A stretch of DNA of 64,000 nucleotides from Spirochaetaceae bacterium 4572_59 (GTDB lineage Bacteria > Spirochaetota > Spirochaetia > DSM-2461), in the NCBI GenBank assembly GCA_002084805.1, contig NBMC01000002.1, positions 62,001 through 126,000 of the forward strand, in the 5' to 3' direction. How positions within the stretch are numbered: position 1 is the stretch's first letter; each line of letters starts with the position of its first letter. The notes beneath the pieces are model-generated. The model saw only the letters and a program-made list of their open reading frames with translations. It made no database searches and was not told where the DNA came from. The position numbers and the translations under genes are program-made. Shown in pieces: positions 44,227 through 53,865 of the stretch.

Positions 44227-46035
44227 TTAACCTTCATACCTCTTTAAAATCTCAATAAGACGCTTATTATCTTTTTTGGAACGAACGGCAATACGGATGC
44301 AGTTTTTTTCCTCAAATCCTGATTTTCCATGCAGGTCTTTCAGCAGAATATTATGCTCTTTCAATATAGAGGCAACCAGTTTTGTACTATCCTTATCCTT
44401 AACACGGCATAAAAAGTAGTTCGCCTGAGAGTAATAGGGCTGCAGGTAGTTAATGTTCTCCAGTTTTTTAAAGAAACGGTCCCGCTCAGCGGCAATCTTT
44501 TGACAAGCCAGTAAATAACTCTTCTCATACTTGCCATAGATCTGCAGAAAGAACTCACCGAAGGAGTTGATATTCCAGATTGAGATCTTAGAACGGACCT
44601 GAGTCATGATATCCTTATTGCTAGAGGCCAGGACTCCCAGACGAATACCGGGAACACCGTAACTCTTGCTGATACTCTTCATAATCAGCAGATTGGGATA
44701 ATCCCGCAGGATCTTGTTTGAAATCAGAGTATTCTCAGGTCCTTCTGTCGAAAAATCCACAAAGGACTCATCCAGAACCAGGATTTTATCCCGCTTTTTA
44801 AAGCTTTCAAGAATAACAAAAAGATCCTGTTTAGAGATAAAATTCCCCGAAGGATTATCCGGATTTATCAGAACCAGAGCATCCGCCTTATCGCTCCAGC
44901 GGATAACATCCTCTTTGGAATAGCTGAAATCATCCTTCTCCACAGAAAAGAAAACCCTGTTTTTCTCTATGACCCGTTCGGCATACTCGTTAAAAGTAGG
45001 AAGGATAAAACCAACCCTGCGATCAGAGAGAACTGTCATCAGAGCATTAATCAGCTCAGCAGCCCCATTCCCTGTAAGAATGTACTCCTCATTCACATTA
45101 AACATCCTGGAACAGAGAAGATTCTGTGTGGCCAAGCCCGAAGGGTAATCCCGCAGGAGTGGATCAAAGCTGTGTTTCATCTCTTTGATCATGGTTTTAC
45201 CCGGAAAATAGGGATTTACGAGATAACAAAAATCCAGGAGATTGGGAAAACGCCAGTAACCGCCGAAGCGCTGCTGATACAATTTCAGCTTGTTATCATC
45301 AGAAAAGAGGAGTTCAGCATTACTCAGATCCTGTTTATCATCAATTTCATACCAGAGGCTCTCATCATCCAGAATACAGGCTTTCAGGTTTCTCTTATTG
45401 AAGAAATTAATAACAGAGAGGACCTGCTCATAGTACTCGTTCACCCCTTCAGAACTGATATAAGCCTTCAAAAAGGGGATATAACTCTTATGAATAAACT
45501 CTTTTGAAAGCTTATAGATATTTACAGTTTTATAGTACTTTTCAGATTCTTTATATTTGAAATCGGATTTGCCGACAAAACGAAGGATCTCCCTGTCCTT
45601 ACCGATCTCAACAACAGTTCCATCCATCCAGGGTCGGTGCTGGTCCACCAACACGGCATTTTCGTCGGGAGAATTTATGATACAGTCCAATACTTTTTTT
45701 TCAAAAATCAGATCACTTTCCAGGAGGATTGTCTCATCCTCCCAAAAGGAATCCTTTGCCATATAGAGAGAGTAGATATTGTTGGTTGTGGCATAATCAT
45801 GATTATAAACATACTCAACAGGAACCCCCTTGTATTCCGGGCCAATAAGATTCTCAACATCCTTCCCTTTATAACCGACCACTAATATTATCCGTGTCAG
45901 GGGATATTGAACCAGTATATCCAGGTTCCGTTCAATCAGGGTTTTATCCAGAACCTTGACCATACATTTTGTCTTATCTTCCGTATATTCCGCCAGGCGT
46001 CGGCCCATTCCGGCTGCCAGTATCAGTGCCTGCAT
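44227..46035 (-). CDS. pntC: bifunctional AEP cytidylyltransferase/AEP aminotransferase, PntC-like
   Basis: This 602-residue fusion has residues 1-240 as a MobA/GT-A-fold nucleotidyltransferase (LILAAGMGRRLAEYTEDKTK at the start; LLESDLIFEK near 105). Residues of about 245-602 are a class I aminotransferase of the histidinol-phosphate type. The PLP lysine is in KSISKSYGVPGIRLG near 455, with NPDNPSGNFI near 385. The same fusion is known from Treponema PntC, which makes CMP-2-aminoethylphosphonate. The aminotransferase would form AEP from phosphonoacetaldehyde, which the genes at 56800-59237 can supply. SD GGAAGG lies at the end of the upstream YidC-AP gene, so the genes are co-transcribed. 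Confidence 0.8.
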   Translation of the reverse strand: MQALILAAGMGRRLAEYTEDKTKCMVKVLDKTLIERNLDILVQYPLTRIILVVGYKGKDVENLIGPEYKGVPVEYVYNHDYATTNNIYSLYMAKDSFWEDETILLESDLIFEKKVLDCIINSPDENAVLVDQHRPWMDGTVVEIGKDREILRFVGKSDFKYKESEKYYKTVNIYKLSKEFIHKSYIPFLKAYISSEGVNEYYEQVLSVINFFNKRNLKACILDDESLWYEIDDKQDLSNAELLFSDDNKLKLYQQRFGGYWRFPNLLDFCYLVNPYFPGKTMIKEMKHSFDPLLRDYPSGLATQNLLCSRMFNVNEEYILTGNGAAELINALMTVLSDRRVGFILPTFNEYAERVIEKNRVFFSVEKDDFSYSKEDVIRWSDKADALVLINPDNPSGNFISKQDLFVILESFKKRDKILVLDESFVDFSTEGPENTLISNKILRDYPNLLIMKSISKSYGVPGIRLGVLASSNKDIMTQVRSKISIWNINSFGEFFLQIYGKYEKSYLLACQKIAAERDRFFKKLENINYLQPYYSQANYFLCRVKDKDSTKLVASILKEHNILLKDLHGKSGFEEKNCIRIAVRSKKDNKRLIEILKRYEG

Positions 46036-46038
46036 ATT

Positions 46039-48963
46039 CTACCTTCCTATGTAATCTGATTCGGGAACTCTGTTCCAGGAGGCAGGATCAAGTGCTTTTT
46101 CCGAAACAGTAAACTGCCTGTCCATCATAAAGGTTACTCCTTTATGAAGTTCATATTTATGATTTCCGATTCCCAGAATCTGAGGATCAAATTTTGCTTT
46201 ACTATCCAGAGAATGGCCCGTATAGGGATTTTTAAACTCTCCAAAGGGAGCCAGAAGAAGAGGTGCAGTATCAGCATTGCTCATAAAATCATCACTGATC
46301 TTAAGATCCCCCTCCCCCTGAAAGGGTTTATAGAGAAGAAGCGGGAAAAAAGCATTAAAGGGGATGCCATCCCCTTTCTGATCTGCCAGAGGAATAAGAG
46401 AACTATAGACTCCTTCCCGCCCATGATCCGCCACTATCACAATCTGCGTATTATCGTACACATCATTATCTTTCATCCACTGAAGCCATTCACCCACCTT
46501 TTTCATAACCGCAGTATCAGTATAGGCATAGGAAGCGGTCCCTTCAGAACCGAAATGCTCAATATCTTCTGAAGAATAATTAATTTTTTTCGGGGACAGC
46601 TGATAATTGCCATCAATCCCTCCCGGTTCATGGGTTGCCATATTATAGATAAAACTGAAGGAGGACTGTTCCTGAAAATAACTTAGTTCGGGCAGATACT
46701 CCAGGGTGCTCCATGGCTTCAGAGTCTCCATAAAATTCGGCCAGTTAGAAGTCTTTTCCCTTATGGCCTTATCAGGGTTCCCACTGAACCAGACACCATT
46801 ATCGTAAAGAATTTCCCTGAGGAAACTGGGAGCCATCCGAAAAATAGAAAACATGAAGAAAGACTTTCCCCTCTGAAGCAGATTATGAGGATCGGAGAGT
46901 TCCGGCAGATGTTCATGGAGCCAGTAATTCGTATATTTGCCGTGAAGAGAGGAAACAGTCACATCCATATCCCTCAGGCGGGGGCCTTTATAGCGGGAAT
47001 CTATCGCACTGTTAGAGGGATCGGAGATATAGACAGTGCTACCCATCTCCAAAAAGAGTTTGGGTAGAACAGTCCATGCCTCCATTACCTTATGATTCAC
47101 AGGCAAGTCCGGCCGTTTTAACATGGCCAAGGGGGTATAATCATAGCCTCCCAACAGAGCGGGAAGCCCAATAATAGTACAGTTCCCGTAGGAGATGGTA
47201 TTTTTATACCAGGTAAATCCACTATATACCTGCTCCAGTTCCGGAGCAGCCTCCAAAACGGCCTGGAAGGATCCGCCGAGAGCCCTGTCCAACATAAGAA
47301 CCACCGTATTGGGTTCTGTTCTGGAAAAAGCAATTTCCGGCATCACCTTATCATTCTGATACACAGGAGTGGCACTGGCAGAATTCCTTTTCAACTCCAC
47401 ATAGGAATATAAAGACAGCGAAATAAGGAGCAACAGTATAAGATTACTGCCGTTGACAATCCATTTTATCTTTTTAAAAATAATGAGAACACAAACAAAA
47501 AGAGTCACGAGCCCCATAACAAAAAGGTTCAATAAACGCTGTAATTTCGTATTATCTATCTCTTCTGAAAACTGCAGGGAATCATTGATAAAACCGTAAT
47601 GTCCCGTAAAAATAAGAAAGTTTACAAGGGAACAGATCAAAAGGATAAATACAATGATAGAAAAGGGCTTTCTGTATTCAGAGGAGTTTGCATTGTAGAG
47701 AAACAGGGGGATTAGAAAAAGATAAAGAACTCCCCACACCAGCATATTAAAATAATCGGAACGGTGCAGCAGAATCTCTCCGGGAACATTATTCAGAAGC
47801 AGCAGAGGAATGACACAAAGGGCCAGGATCATAAGAGAAGAGAGAGACTTTTTCATAAGAGAATTTGATTGACCATCCGAAAGAAGTTTCCGCGTTTCCA
47901 ACTGTCCGTTCACCCAGCCCAGGAAGGGGAGAAAAATCGCTGCCATAAGCAAAACCGTGAAAGTCAGATAGAAGTAGGGAAAAAAACGGTTATCCAGAGG
48001 GTTGGTCAGATCCTTTCCGATAATAAACCAGATCCCCATCAGGACAAGGGCATTAATCTGAAAGGAAAAATTGTTTTTATACCGGCTCAGAAAGTAAAGA
48101 GACCCGCTTAAACCCATATACAGAAAAGAGAGTTTTAAGAGAGTTCTGAGTATGGCCGTTTTATCCAGAAGGAAAGTACTTGTAACAAACAGAAATGCCA
48201 GGAGACCAAAGGAAACAACAAACAGGGCAGCCATCCAGAGAGGTCTCAGGATAATTTTACCTTTTATACGGTTTATCCTGCCGGGAAGCCGACTCATCCG
48301 GGACATAACAGAGCTGTCTTTCAGAAAGATCCGTACCATGGAAAAGATATTATTACAGGTCCAGTAAAGCAGGAGCCCGGAAGCAGAATTATAGAGAAGC
48401 ACCAGAAACAGACCGGCCATACCAAAAAGCTGTATACGGCTTCTGAGAGTCTGCCCCTTGGTAAAGCGCAGGGAGGCAATGATATTGATACCGGTCATCA
48501 CAAAGGGCATGATATTGATCGGCCCCAGTAGATGGTCGGCCTGAGAGAGGTCTGTAAAAATAAGAAAACTACTCCCCTCCAGAGGAGTAAAATGGGAGAG
48601 GAAGTTATAGGCCGCCATAAAGAAGGGAATTTGAATAAGAAGCCCGAAACTGGAGCGGATAGACATAAAGGGGGAGTAGCCGTTATGACGGTACAGGGTC
48701 CTCAAATAGAAGTGACGTTCATCTCCCTTGAAAACCGCCTTAATCTCTTCGCTTCTCTTCTTCATCCTTTTCAGGATATCCTGCTCCTCTCTCTGCCAGA
48801 GATCGGCCAGGGAGTAGAAAGGAGAAATTATTGTATTGACAGCTATACTCAGAAGGATGATAGAGAGCCCGTAACTACCGAGGGCAGAGTGAAAAACAGT
48901 GAGGATTGTCTCCATCAGAGACATAAGGGGACGAATTAAGGCATTAAACAGTGTGTGCATCAT
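46039..48963 (-). CDS. YidC/Oxa1-like membrane domain fused to an alkaline-phosphatase/sulfatase-superfamily transferase domain (copy 1)
   Basis: This is a 974-residue protein. Residues 1-220 match the YidC core: YGLSIILLSIAVNTIISPFY, a charged cytoplasmic loop (EEQDILKRMKKRSEEIKAVF), LLIQIPFFMAAYNF and SGLLLYWTCNNIFS. About eight further helices follow to residue 535. The periplasmic domain (545-974) has NTVVLMLDRALGGSF near 548 and YGNCTIIGLPALLGGYD near 592, likely holding the Thr nucleophile. THEPGGIDGN near 778 and the metal motif IVIVADHGREG near 842 complete the active-site pattern. This is the LtaS/EptA/MdoB-like phosphotransferase fold. The ATG overlaps the stop of the upstream glycerophosphotransferase-like gene. 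The role in phosphonate-glycan assembly is inferred. Confidence 0.8.
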   Translation of the reverse strand: MMHTLFNALIRPLMSLMETILTVFHSALGSYGLSIILLSIAVNTIISPFYSLADLWQREEQDILKRMKKRSEEIKAVFKGDERHFYLRTLYRHNGYSPFMSIRSSFGLLIQIPFFMAAYNFLSHFTPLEGSSFLIFTDLSQADHLLGPINIMPFVMTGINIIASLRFTKGQTLRSRIQLFGMAGLFLVLLYNSASGLLLYWTCNNIFSMVRIFLKDSSVMSRMSRLPGRINRIKGKIILRPLWMAALFVVSFGLLAFLFVTSTFLLDKTAILRTLLKLSFLYMGLSGSLYFLSRYKNNFSFQINALVLMGIWFIIGKDLTNPLDNRFFPYFYLTFTVLLMAAIFLPFLGWVNGQLETRKLLSDGQSNSLMKKSLSSLMILALCVIPLLLLNNVPGEILLHRSDYFNMLVWGVLYLFLIPLFLYNANSSEYRKPFSIIVFILLICSLVNFLIFTGHYGFINDSLQFSEEIDNTKLQRLLNLFVMGLVTLFVCVLIIFKKIKWIVNGSNLILLLLISLSLYSYVELKRNSASATPVYQNDKVMPEIAFSRTEPNTVVLMLDRALGGSFQAVLEAAPELEQVYSGFTWYKNTISYGNCTIIGLPALLGGYDYTPLAMLKRPDLPVNHKVMEAWTVLPKLFLEMGSTVYISDPSNSAIDSRYKGPRLRDMDVTVSSLHGKYTNYWLHEHLPELSDPHNLLQRGKSFFMFSIFRMAPSFLREILYDNGVWFSGNPDKAIREKTSNWPNFMETLKPWSTLEYLPELSYFQEQSSFSFIYNMATHEPGGIDGNYQLSPKKINYSSEDIEHFGSEGTASYAYTDTAVMKKVGEWLQWMKDNDVYDNTQIVIVADHGREGVYSSLIPLADQKGDGIPFNAFFPLLLYKPFQGEGDLKISDDFMSNADTAPLLLAPFGEFKNPYTGHSLDSKAKFDPQILGIGNHKYELHKGVTFMMDRQFTVSEKALDPASWNRVPESDYIGR

Positions 48964-50234
48964 TGAGTAAGCTCCTTGCGGATTGAAAGGAGGGCCTTAA
49001 CAGCTTCCTGACCGGAACGCCCTTTGTGCTTCCATGCGACTTCACTCAAATCGGCTATTTTTCTATCCAGTTCCTTATCATGAGAGAGAGATCTGATCAT
49101 TCCGGGCACCTCATCCATACCGGGAGCATCCAGATTGATAATAGCCCCGCTTTCCTTAACCATATAGTAGGGATTTTCTTTTGTAATATCGCTCAGCTCG
49201 AATCCTCGGGGATCCAGCTCAAAATTAAATGTGATAACAGGCCGGGAGAAGAGGAAGATAAAGTCATACATGACCGATGAGAAGTCGGAAATCATCACAT
49301 CCGCCCTGTTCATGGCCAGGATGTTATCCTTTTCGAAGTCCCATTCGATATTGTCATAGCCGTCAAGCTCCTTTTTAAGATCCTCCAGCATGGGGATTTC
49401 GGAGATGGAACTCTGAGGATGGGGACGAAGAATCAGATTAAGACCGCTTTCCGCCAGAGGTTTCAGCATGGCAAGGCCATATTTTGTCAGAAGACCGTTA
49501 GGTCCCCAGGAGGGAGAAACCAGAACGGTAAAATCCCTGTTTTCACGGGGTGGGAGGCTCTTCTTTCGCTCGGCAAGGACATCCAGATAGGTACAGCCTA
49601 CGATACGAAGATCCTTTTCCTTTGTATTCCGAAGCTCTTCGAGTTCCCTGATAATAGCAGCCTGATGATCTCCGTTCATCAGAACTGAATCGTAAAAATC
49701 CAGGCTGTAAAGCCTGTAGGTGGCGGTATTATCAGTGGCGTGAAAGATATGACTGTAGTGTTTTACCCGCTTGGACCGTTTAAACTGCAGCACATCCAGA
49801 CCGGGGGTTGTGGTCACACAGATATCGGCTTCCAGCATATTCAGATGCAGGTAGGCTTTATTTCCCTGGCCGATAAAGCGGGTTTCAATAAAGGGGGAAT
49901 TATACTTTAGACCCGGATCGTCCGGATCCGCGCTGAAGTAGGAACAGCTTTCCTCCCGGGCGGCAAACTCCTCCACCAGGGGCTTAAACACATTCCAGTA
50001 CTGTTTGCCTTCGGAAAACAGAACAATGGAGTAAGAACTCCCCTTCTCTCTTGCTCCGGGAGAGAAGAATTTGAGTTTCATGATAACCTGTTTTACAAAG
50101 AAATAGGCGGATATGACGATTCCCGCCATGGCGGAAAACAGGAGACTCCCCGTGGCCGGGTCAATATAGGAGTAGGCCGGGGCGGTCATGAGAATCAGGA
50201 ACAGAAAAACAAAGAGTTTCTTTGGGTTTATCAT
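48960..50234 (-). CDS. membrane-anchored CDP-glycerol glycerophosphotransferase-like protein (copy 1)
   Basis: This is a 424-residue protein. Two hydrophobic segments at the N-terminus flank the motif YIDPATGSLL (residues 22-31), probably a short periplasmic loop. The cytoplasmic domain is of the TagB/TagF type. It has VLVSPSWGPNGLL near 231, LILRPHPQSS near 268 and MISDFSSVMYDFIF near 314. The family transfers glycerol or ribitol phosphate from a CDP donor. Here CMP-activated phosphonates are the likelier donors, since pntC is in the same operon. A -10 TATAAT lies at 50274-50269. It overlaps the next gene as ATGA. Confidence 0.8.
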   Translation of the reverse strand: MINPKKLFVFLFLILMTAPAYSYIDPATGSLLFSAMAGIVISAYFFVKQVIMKLKFFSPGAREKGSSYSIVLFSEGKQYWNVFKPLVEEFAAREESCSYFSADPDDPGLKYNSPFIETRFIGQGNKAYLHLNMLEADICVTTTPGLDVLQFKRSKRVKHYSHIFHATDNTATYRLYSLDFYDSVLMNGDHQAAIIRELEELRNTKEKDLRIVGCTYLDVLAERKKSLPPRENRDFTVLVSPSWGPNGLLTKYGLAMLKPLAESGLNLILRPHPQSSISEIPMLEDLKKELDGYDNIEWDFEKDNILAMNRADVMISDFSSVMYDFIFLFSRPVITFNFELDPRGFELSDITKENPYYMVKESGAIINLDAPGMDEVPGMIRSLSHDKELDRKIADLSEVAWKHKGRSGQEAVKALLSIRKELTQ

Positions 50235-50330
50235 TGAAAAAGGTCATCCTTTATAGTTTTCAAATAGTATTATAACAATATACAAGGCTGAGTAAAATGT
50301 CCAGATAATGATGAGAACCGTGATATTGCA

Positions 50331-51814
50331 ATGCTAGGCAAATCCCTCATGATATCCTATGCTAAACAGATCGAGAGGATTTACAGATTGAATAAGAAAA
50401 AACTCTTTTCCGATTACCTTTTCAACCTAAGCCGGATGATTTTGAATATCGGACTGCCCATAATAACCCTGCCCTTTGTTCTGAACAGAATCGGACCTGA
50501 AAATTACGGTATTTTTTCTTTCAGCAATTCCATTATCTCCTACTTTACACTGGCTGCCATCCTGGGTATTCCCGATTATGCCTCCCGTGCCATCGCCAGA
50601 CTGGAGGATAGAGAATCCATCAAACAGACGGCCTCCGAGATATTTGCAATTCAGTTTATTTCGGTTTCAATCGCTCTGATTCTTTTCTTTGCCGTTTTTT
50701 ATCCTCTGGCCCCCCTCGAATACAAAGCTGTCTTCCAGATTTTATCCATTATGATCGGGGCCTGCTACTTTAATACGGAGTGGTTTTTTATAGGCCGACA
50801 GAAGTTCAAATATATAGCTCTCCGGTCTATGATAGTAAAGCTTCTGAATGTTGCAGCTATTCTGCTGATTATACGGGATGGAGATAATTCCTATAAGTAT
50901 GCTCTGATTGTCGCCCTGACAAATCTGGGAAACGGGATTGTCAATATTGCAGGAACCCTCCCCTATCTGCGTTTTAAAAACCTGGAACTGAAACAGCACC
51001 TCCGGCCGATAATGATTCTGTTCGGCTTAAGTATTACGGGATTAATAAATACGAATATAGACAAGACCCTGACGGGAGCTCTGGTAGGGCCGCTTTATGT
51101 CGGTTATTATGCGGTGGGATTCCGTCTGACCAGGATTATACAGCAGTTGTTTTCGGCGTATTTCCGCGGGTAACGGCCTCTCTGGCTCACAATGATGAAA
51201 AAGAATCGGATAAACTGATCCGTTTCAGCATGGATTATATTTTTCTTTTTTCCATGCCCATAATCCTCGGATTGATCCTTTATGGAGATGATCTCATCAG
51301 AATTCTTTTTAAACCGGAGCTGCTCCCTGCGGTACCCGGATTGATCATACTGACAGGGACCGTCCCCGTCATAGCTATTTTAAATGTCATCAGAAGACAT
51401 GTTCTCCTGTCCAGGGATAAGGATAAGGTAATTTTTATTCTCGCATTGATTACAACGGGTACTAATATCGTTGCAAATCTGCTCCTGGTTCCGCCGTATA
51501 AACATATTGGAGCATCCATCGCGACCTTATTAGCAGAAACAGCAGGAATGGGGTATGGGATGTGGTATATCCGGAAGAAGTTCCATATAAAACTTTTTTA
51601 TCCCGGCCAGCTTAAATATCTATTGGCTACTCCGGTACTGATTGTTCCATGGAAGATGGAAGGCCTTTTTCCCGCAGGATTCTCATCACTGACCGTACTT
51701 TTGCTACAGATTCTGTTCAGTATGACCCTTTACTTTTTAATTCTCTTCATAATCAGAGATGACGTATTTTACAAATATACGAAGCGCTACGGGAAAAGCT
51801 TTATAAAGCGCTGA
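50331..51814 (+). pseudogene. Wzx-type polysaccharide flippase, frameshifted
   Basis: The first part (50331-51173) encodes about 280 residues of a MATE/RfbX flippase (PLPIITLPFVLNRIGPENYG-like N-terminus, many membrane helices) and ends early with QQLFSAYFRG. From 51158 the other frame continues with VFPRVTASLAHNDEKESD and then four or five further helices to the stop at 51814. Together they make about 494 residues, a normal Wzx length. A single missing base near 51157 explains the break. It is either a recent inactivating mutation or a sequencing error. The gene would flip a lipid-linked repeat unit for the surrounding locus. The start may instead be the ATG at 50349. Confidence 0.8.
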
Positions 51815-52756
51815 TTAGACTCTCTTTTTAATTCTGTCTGAGAGAATAAGTCCCAGTCCCAGAGGCAGTATCAGGCAGAAAATTAATTTATAGTGTTTCT
51901 TCTGAATCCTTCGGAACATCTCTCCCACACCGAGCCCCATGTGACTGGAATATCTAATATAGGAGACAAAGGTCAGGAATTTAAAGAGAAAAACATAGGA
52001 TTTATTATCTACCGTTGGTATACAGGGAAGATACTTATTAATTCTTCTTTCCGCATAGAACTGACGTCCCTTGATAAAACGAAGTTTATGGGTTCTCTCA
52101 GAGAGAGAAACCTTGTCCTTTTCATGTACATACCAGGTATAAAGAACTTCATTAAAACAGTAAATTTTATAGAATTCCGAAATATCAAAATAGGTAGCCG
52201 AATGTATAACATGGCGGTCAACCTTGTCATAATAGGGAAAACGACGGGTAACTTCTGTTTTGAAAAGCTGAAGCTTCTCCCCCTTAATACGGTATTTGAA
52301 TTTCCGTTCATAAAAATCACAGATCAGAGGATCCTGTGGAAACTCAGTTCCCACAAACTCACCGTACTGGTTTTCGCTACAGGCGATCAGCGCAGCAATT
52401 TCAGGTTTGACATCTTCATCGATCTCATCCCAGCGGGCCATAAAACGTTCCAGCGCATTGGGCTTCAGGGCATCATCACCACCAAAATCCAGAAAAAACT
52501 CACCTTCCGCCATGATGGCACCGTGATTGGTAGCAGACATTTTACCGCGATTTTCAGGAAATCTATGGTAGCGAATGGTGAAAAAATCCTTATTGGCAAT
52601 CCATTCCTTCACCAGAGATTCCGTATCATCTTCCGAACCGTCATCTACTATGATCCATTCAAAATCCTTAAAAGTCTGGAGTTGAAGACTTTCATAAACT
52701 CTATGCAGATAGGGCCTGAAATTATAGCTGGCGGTACAAACGCTTATCCTCGGCAT
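51815..52756 (-). CDS. family 2 glycosyltransferase
   Basis: This 313-residue protein has a GT-A fold. It opens with PRISVCTASYNFRPYLHRV. FEWIIVDDGSEDDTESL lies near residue 33 and the metal-binding LDFGGDDALKP near residue 88. A hydrophobic C-terminal tail (IFCLILPLGLGLIL) may attach it to the membrane. It probably adds a sugar of the surface glycan, perhaps the diacetamido-uronic acid made by the three genes upstream. Its start overlaps wbpE by 13 bases. The acceptor is unknown. Confidence 0.85.
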   Translation of the reverse strand: MPRISVCTASYNFRPYLHRVYESLQLQTFKDFEWIIVDDGSEDDTESLVKEWIANKDFFTIRYHRFPENRGKMSATNHGAIMAEGEFFLDFGGDDALKPNALERFMARWDEIDEDVKPEIAALIACSENQYGEFVGTEFPQDPLICDFYERKFKYRIKGEKLQLFKTEVTRRFPYYDKVDRHVIHSATYFDISEFYKIYCFNEVLYTWYVHEKDKVSLSERTHKLRFIKGRQFYAERRINKYLPCIPTVDNKSYVFLFKFLTFVSYIRYSSHMGLGVGEMFRRIQKKHYKLIFCLILPLGLGLILSDRIKKRV

Positions 52757-53865
52757 AACTCACTCACTTTCGCAATCACATAATCCTGCTGTTCTTTTGT
52801 CATTTCAGGCCAGAGAGGCAGTGTCAGACAGTGGGCGGCATTGTACTCTGCCACAGGAAAGGATCCGACCGCATAGTTTTTATAGGCATAGGCGGGCTGC
52901 TGATGCAGAGGAATAGGATAATGAATCCCTGTCGATATCCCGGCCTCTGCCAGGTTCTTTTTCAGGTTTTCCCGGTCTTTGTGATGAATTACATAGAGGT
53001 GAAAAACCTGCTTGTCTTTTTTCAGGGAAGCAGGCAGCTTCAGTTCTGAGACCGCCGAAAGCTTTTCCGTATAGCGTTCTGTCAGGGCAATCCTTTTATC
53101 CGTTGCTACGGCCAGATGACGCAGCTTGATCCGCAGAATCGCGGCCTGAAGAGTATCGATCCGGAGGTTGGCGCCTTCAAAACCATGCTCGTACTTCTGC
53201 CCGGGCAGACGTCCGTGATTGGCATAGGCCTTGGCTCTTTCCGCCAGTTCTGTATTATTGGTAACAAGAGCCCCGGCATCACCGAAGGCTCCCAGGTTCT
53301 TGCCGGGATAGAAAGAAAAAGTGGCCATATCACCCCAGTGACCGGGTCCTTTTCCATCCAGCAGGGCACCATGAGCCTGAGCGGAGTCTTCCACTACCTT
53401 CAGCTTATACTTTTCAGCCACAGCCATAATGGCAGGCATATCAGCCATACGCCCATAGATATGGACCGGAATAACAGCCTTAACGTCTTTATCTGTCTGA
53501 TTCAAAAACTCTTCCAGTTTGACAGGATCCATTGTCCAGCTGTCTTCACAGACATCCACAAATTCTACGTTGGCACCCACAAAGGTGACTGCTTCAGAGG
53601 TGGCGATAAAGGTATTAGCCGGCACAACGACAGTGTCTCCCGGACCGATGTTAAGGATCTTAAGAGCCAGAATCAGGGCATCCGTACCATTAGCACAGCC
53701 CACACTGTATTTTGTTCCGCAGAATGATGCGAATTCCTCTTCAAAAAGAGTAATATCTTCACCCCCGACAAAGCGGGTATGATCAATCAGATCTCCAATC
53801 TTTGCCAGGATTTCTTCTTTGATGGGTTCCAGTCCATCGGACAGGTTCATAAAAGGAACTTTCAT
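52744..53865 (-). CDS. wbpE: DegT/DnrJ/EryC1 sugar aminotransferase, WbpE-like
   Basis: This 373-residue PLP enzyme has its lysine in SFYPGKNLGAFGDAG near residue 185. Other family motifs are GCANGTDALILALK near 57, EDSAQAHGA near 160 and NLRIDTLQAAILR. With the WbpB- and WbpD-like genes directly upstream it fits the UDP-GlcNAc(3NAc)A branch, where WbpE aminates the 3-keto sugar. All three genes are coupled by overlapping start and stop codons (TAATG with wbpD). A WbpA-type dehydrogenase is not in the window. Other 3- or 4-keto sugar substrates remain possible. Confidence 0.8.
   Translation of the reverse strand: MKVPFMNLSDGLEPIKEEILAKIGDLIDHTRFVGGEDITLFEEEFASFCGTKYSVGCANGTDALILALKILNIGPGDTVVVPANTFIATSEAVTFVGANVEFVDVCEDSWTMDPVKLEEFLNQTDKDVKAVIPVHIYGRMADMPAIMAVAEKYKLKVVEDSAQAHGALLDGKGPGHWGDMATFSFYPGKNLGAFGDAGALVTNNTELAERAKAYANHGRLPGQKYEHGFEGANLRIDTLQAAILRIKLRHLAVATDKRIALTERYTEKLSAVSELKLPASLKKDKQVFHLYVIHHKDRENLKKNLAEAGISTGIHYPIPLHQQPAYAYKNYAVGSFPVAEYNAAHCLTLPLWPEMTKEQQDYVIAKVSELCRG

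Noticed and set aside
46039-46700. YidC-like sequence as evidence for the housekeeping insertase
   Set aside because: Housekeeping YidC sits near rpmH-rnpA and has no phosphatase-fold domain. Both copies here are fused to such a domain and lie in a surface-glycan locus.
51893-52783. 296-codon open frame on the plus strand
   Set aside because: Antisense to a clear GT2 glycosyltransferase; no family features.
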